From: Planctomycetota bacterium
Lineage (GTDB): Bacteria > Planctomycetota > Phycisphaerae > WQYP01
Assembly: GCA_021828925.1 (NCBI GenBank)
Contig: JAJZCT010000176.1
Location: 1-7,015, forward strand
Length of the DNA: 7,015 bases
Direction of reading: 5' to 3'
Shown: positions 5,961 through 7,015 of the stretch, in pieces
Numbering within the stretch: position 1 is the stretch's first letter
How the letters are laid out: the number at the start of each line of letters is the position of its first letter
Position numbers and translations under genes: made by a program
The notes under the pieces: generated by a model
What the model was told of the DNA's origin: nothing
Databases searched by the model: none
What the model saw: only the letters and a program-made list of their open reading frames with translations

Positions 5961-7015
5961 ATGATCCAACTGTTTTTTGCACATTGGTATATGGCTTTCC
6001 TGCTGCTGCTGTGGAGCACAGCATTACTGATTGCCGCATGGGCGGCGCGGGTGGCGCAGTTTTTCAATTTGCGCATGCCGCGCGTGGTCGAACAGCCGCT
6101 GGCGGATAAATTCCCCATGGTGGCGGTCATAGCGCCGGTTAAAGCCGTAGATGCCAATACCCGTGAAAATATTGCCGCCCTGTTAAACCAGGATTATCCC
6201 AACTACCGGGTTATTTTTGCCGTGCAATCGGCGGATGATCCGGTATGCGATCTGATTCGTGCCGCTGAGGTTAACCATGCGCTAAAACGCATTGACCTTG
6301 TGGTAGCCGGACCTGCCGCTTCGCGCGGGCAGAAGGTTCATAATCAACTCGCAGCGGTGGAGAGCACCACAGATCAGGATATTTTTCTGGCCTTTATGGA
6401 CGCGGACGCCCATCCCGCCTCCAACTGGCTTCACGCCCTTGTTTCCATGCTCAATTCACATCATATCGGTGCTACCACCGGATACCGGTTTTATGTGCCC
6501 AACAACGGCCATGCGGCCAATGCCGTTATCTGCGTGCTTAATGCCATGGTAGGAACCTTATTAGGCCCCTACCGGCGCACCGCGGCATGGGGCGGTTCGA
6601 TGGCCATTCGACGTGAGGATTTTTTCGCGTATGGTGTCCATGATGCCTGGCAGGGCGCGTTAAGCGATGATTTCGTGTTGACTTGGTGCGTAAAGAAAAA
6701 CGCTCACGCAAAGATCCACTTTGTGCCGCAGTGCATTGTGGCGTCCCAGGCGGCCTTTGACTGGCCCCAAGCATGGGAGTTCGCGGTGCGGCAATATCGG
6801 ATCACGCGCGTGTGCGCCGGGCGACTGTGGTTGACGGGGCTGGCGGGCGCGGGACTGTATATTTCCGCACTGGTAACAGCCCCGATAGCGGCCATTATTC
6901 TGGCACTGGAAGGATCCATTTGGTGGATAGTTCCGACAGTGGTGGTTGCAGGATTGTATGGACTGTCCATTTATCGTGGATGGATGGTTCTTAAAGCGGC
7001 GAGGCGGTTATTGCC
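5961..7015 (+). CDS. Membrane family 2 glycosyltransferase, ceramide-glucosyltransferase/HpnI-like (partial, runs off right edge)
   Basis: Reading from ATG 5961 gives 351 codons with no stop. One N-terminal membrane span (about 5-28) precedes a GT-A catalytic domain: VAVIAPVKAVD (54-64), LLNQDYPNYRVIFAVQS (74-90), GQKVHNQLAAVE (123-134), the metal/nucleotide-sugar DxD as MDADAHP (Asp147, Asp149), WGGSMAIRREDF (210-221) and LSDDFVLT (Asp236/Asp237, likely catalytic base). Residues 277-281 (RQYRI) occupy the place of the (Q/R)xxRW motif, with Ile instead of Trp. At least two C-terminal spans follow (about 291-317 and 319-338). This layout fits processive-type or GT21-like enzymes that transfer a sugar to a lipid at the inner membrane. 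The acceptor is unknown; a glycolipid is inferred. The start has no clear Shine-Dalgarno. Confidence 0.9.
   Translation, partial: MIQLFFAHWYMAFLLLLWSTALLIAAWAARVAQFFNLRMPRVVEQPLADKFPMVAVIAPVKAVDANTRENIAALLNQDYPNYRVIFAVQSADDPVCDLIRAAEVNHALKRIDLVVAGPAASRGQKVHNQLAAVESTTDQDIFLAFMDADAHPASNWLHALVSMLNSHHIGATTGYRFYVPNNGHAANAVICVLNAMVGTLLGPYRRTAAWGGSMAIRREDFFAYGVHDAWQGALSDDFVLTWCVKKNAHAKIHFVPQCIVASQAAFDWPQAWEFAVRQYRITRVCAGRLWLTGLAGAGLYISALVTAPIAAIILALEGSIWWIVPTVVVAGLYGLSIYRGWMVLKAARRLL

Noticed and set aside
6538..6994. Short open frames on both strands near the right edge
   Set aside because: They overlap the glycosyltransferase frame, which keeps ordered GT2 motifs across the same interval.

Overview
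The window looks like chromosomal DNA of a Gram-negative-type bacterium of moderate GC content. My best guess is a planctomycete, probably near Phycisphaerae. That rests on remembered resemblance and not on a search: a secreted protein with a 'VPADAKW..' motif of a kind I associate with planctomycete genomes, and a large single-span membrane protein resembling the N-terminal parts of SurA/PpiD-type proteins. No rRNA, tRNA or CRISPR array is visible.

Left edge (1-596). A leftward gene starts at 596 with a good Shine-Dalgarno and a signal peptide, and its frame stays open to the window edge. Over the last ~120 bases its translation stops looking like a natural protein, while the plus strand there (1-132) reads like the C-terminal part of the same kind of protein. 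The change falls at an 8-bp palindrome, so an inversion, a chimeric junction or a decayed gene is possible. A 192-bp divergent intergenic region follows, with a perfect 12-bp tandem duplication.

Middle (789-4334). A rightward operon encodes a 667-residue membrane-anchored SurA/PpiD-like protein with no recognisable parvulin domain, then a 450-residue major facilitator superfamily transporter 9 bp downstream. The transporter's stop codon overlaps the start of a retropepsin-like aspartyl protease remnant (DTGS motif), which looks frameshifted and lacks its C-terminal half.

Mobile insert (about 4335-4806). A ~470-bp internally deleted insertion sequence, bounded by a perfect 20-bp inverted repeat, carries only the first ~90 residues of an IS4-type transposase on the minus strand, with its Shine-Dalgarno intact. 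It sits where the rest of the protease gene should be.

Right side (4851-7015). A complete aldose 1-epimerase gene (galM type) with all expected active-site residues is followed by a membrane-associated family 2 glycosyltransferase, of the ceramide-glucosyltransferase/HpnI-like type, that runs off the right edge. Both lack a convincing Shine-Dalgarno and have AT-rich -10-like hexamers close to their start codons. The genes do not form one obvious pathway: envelope protein handling and transport lie on the left, sugar and glycolipid chemistry on the right, with the insert between them.
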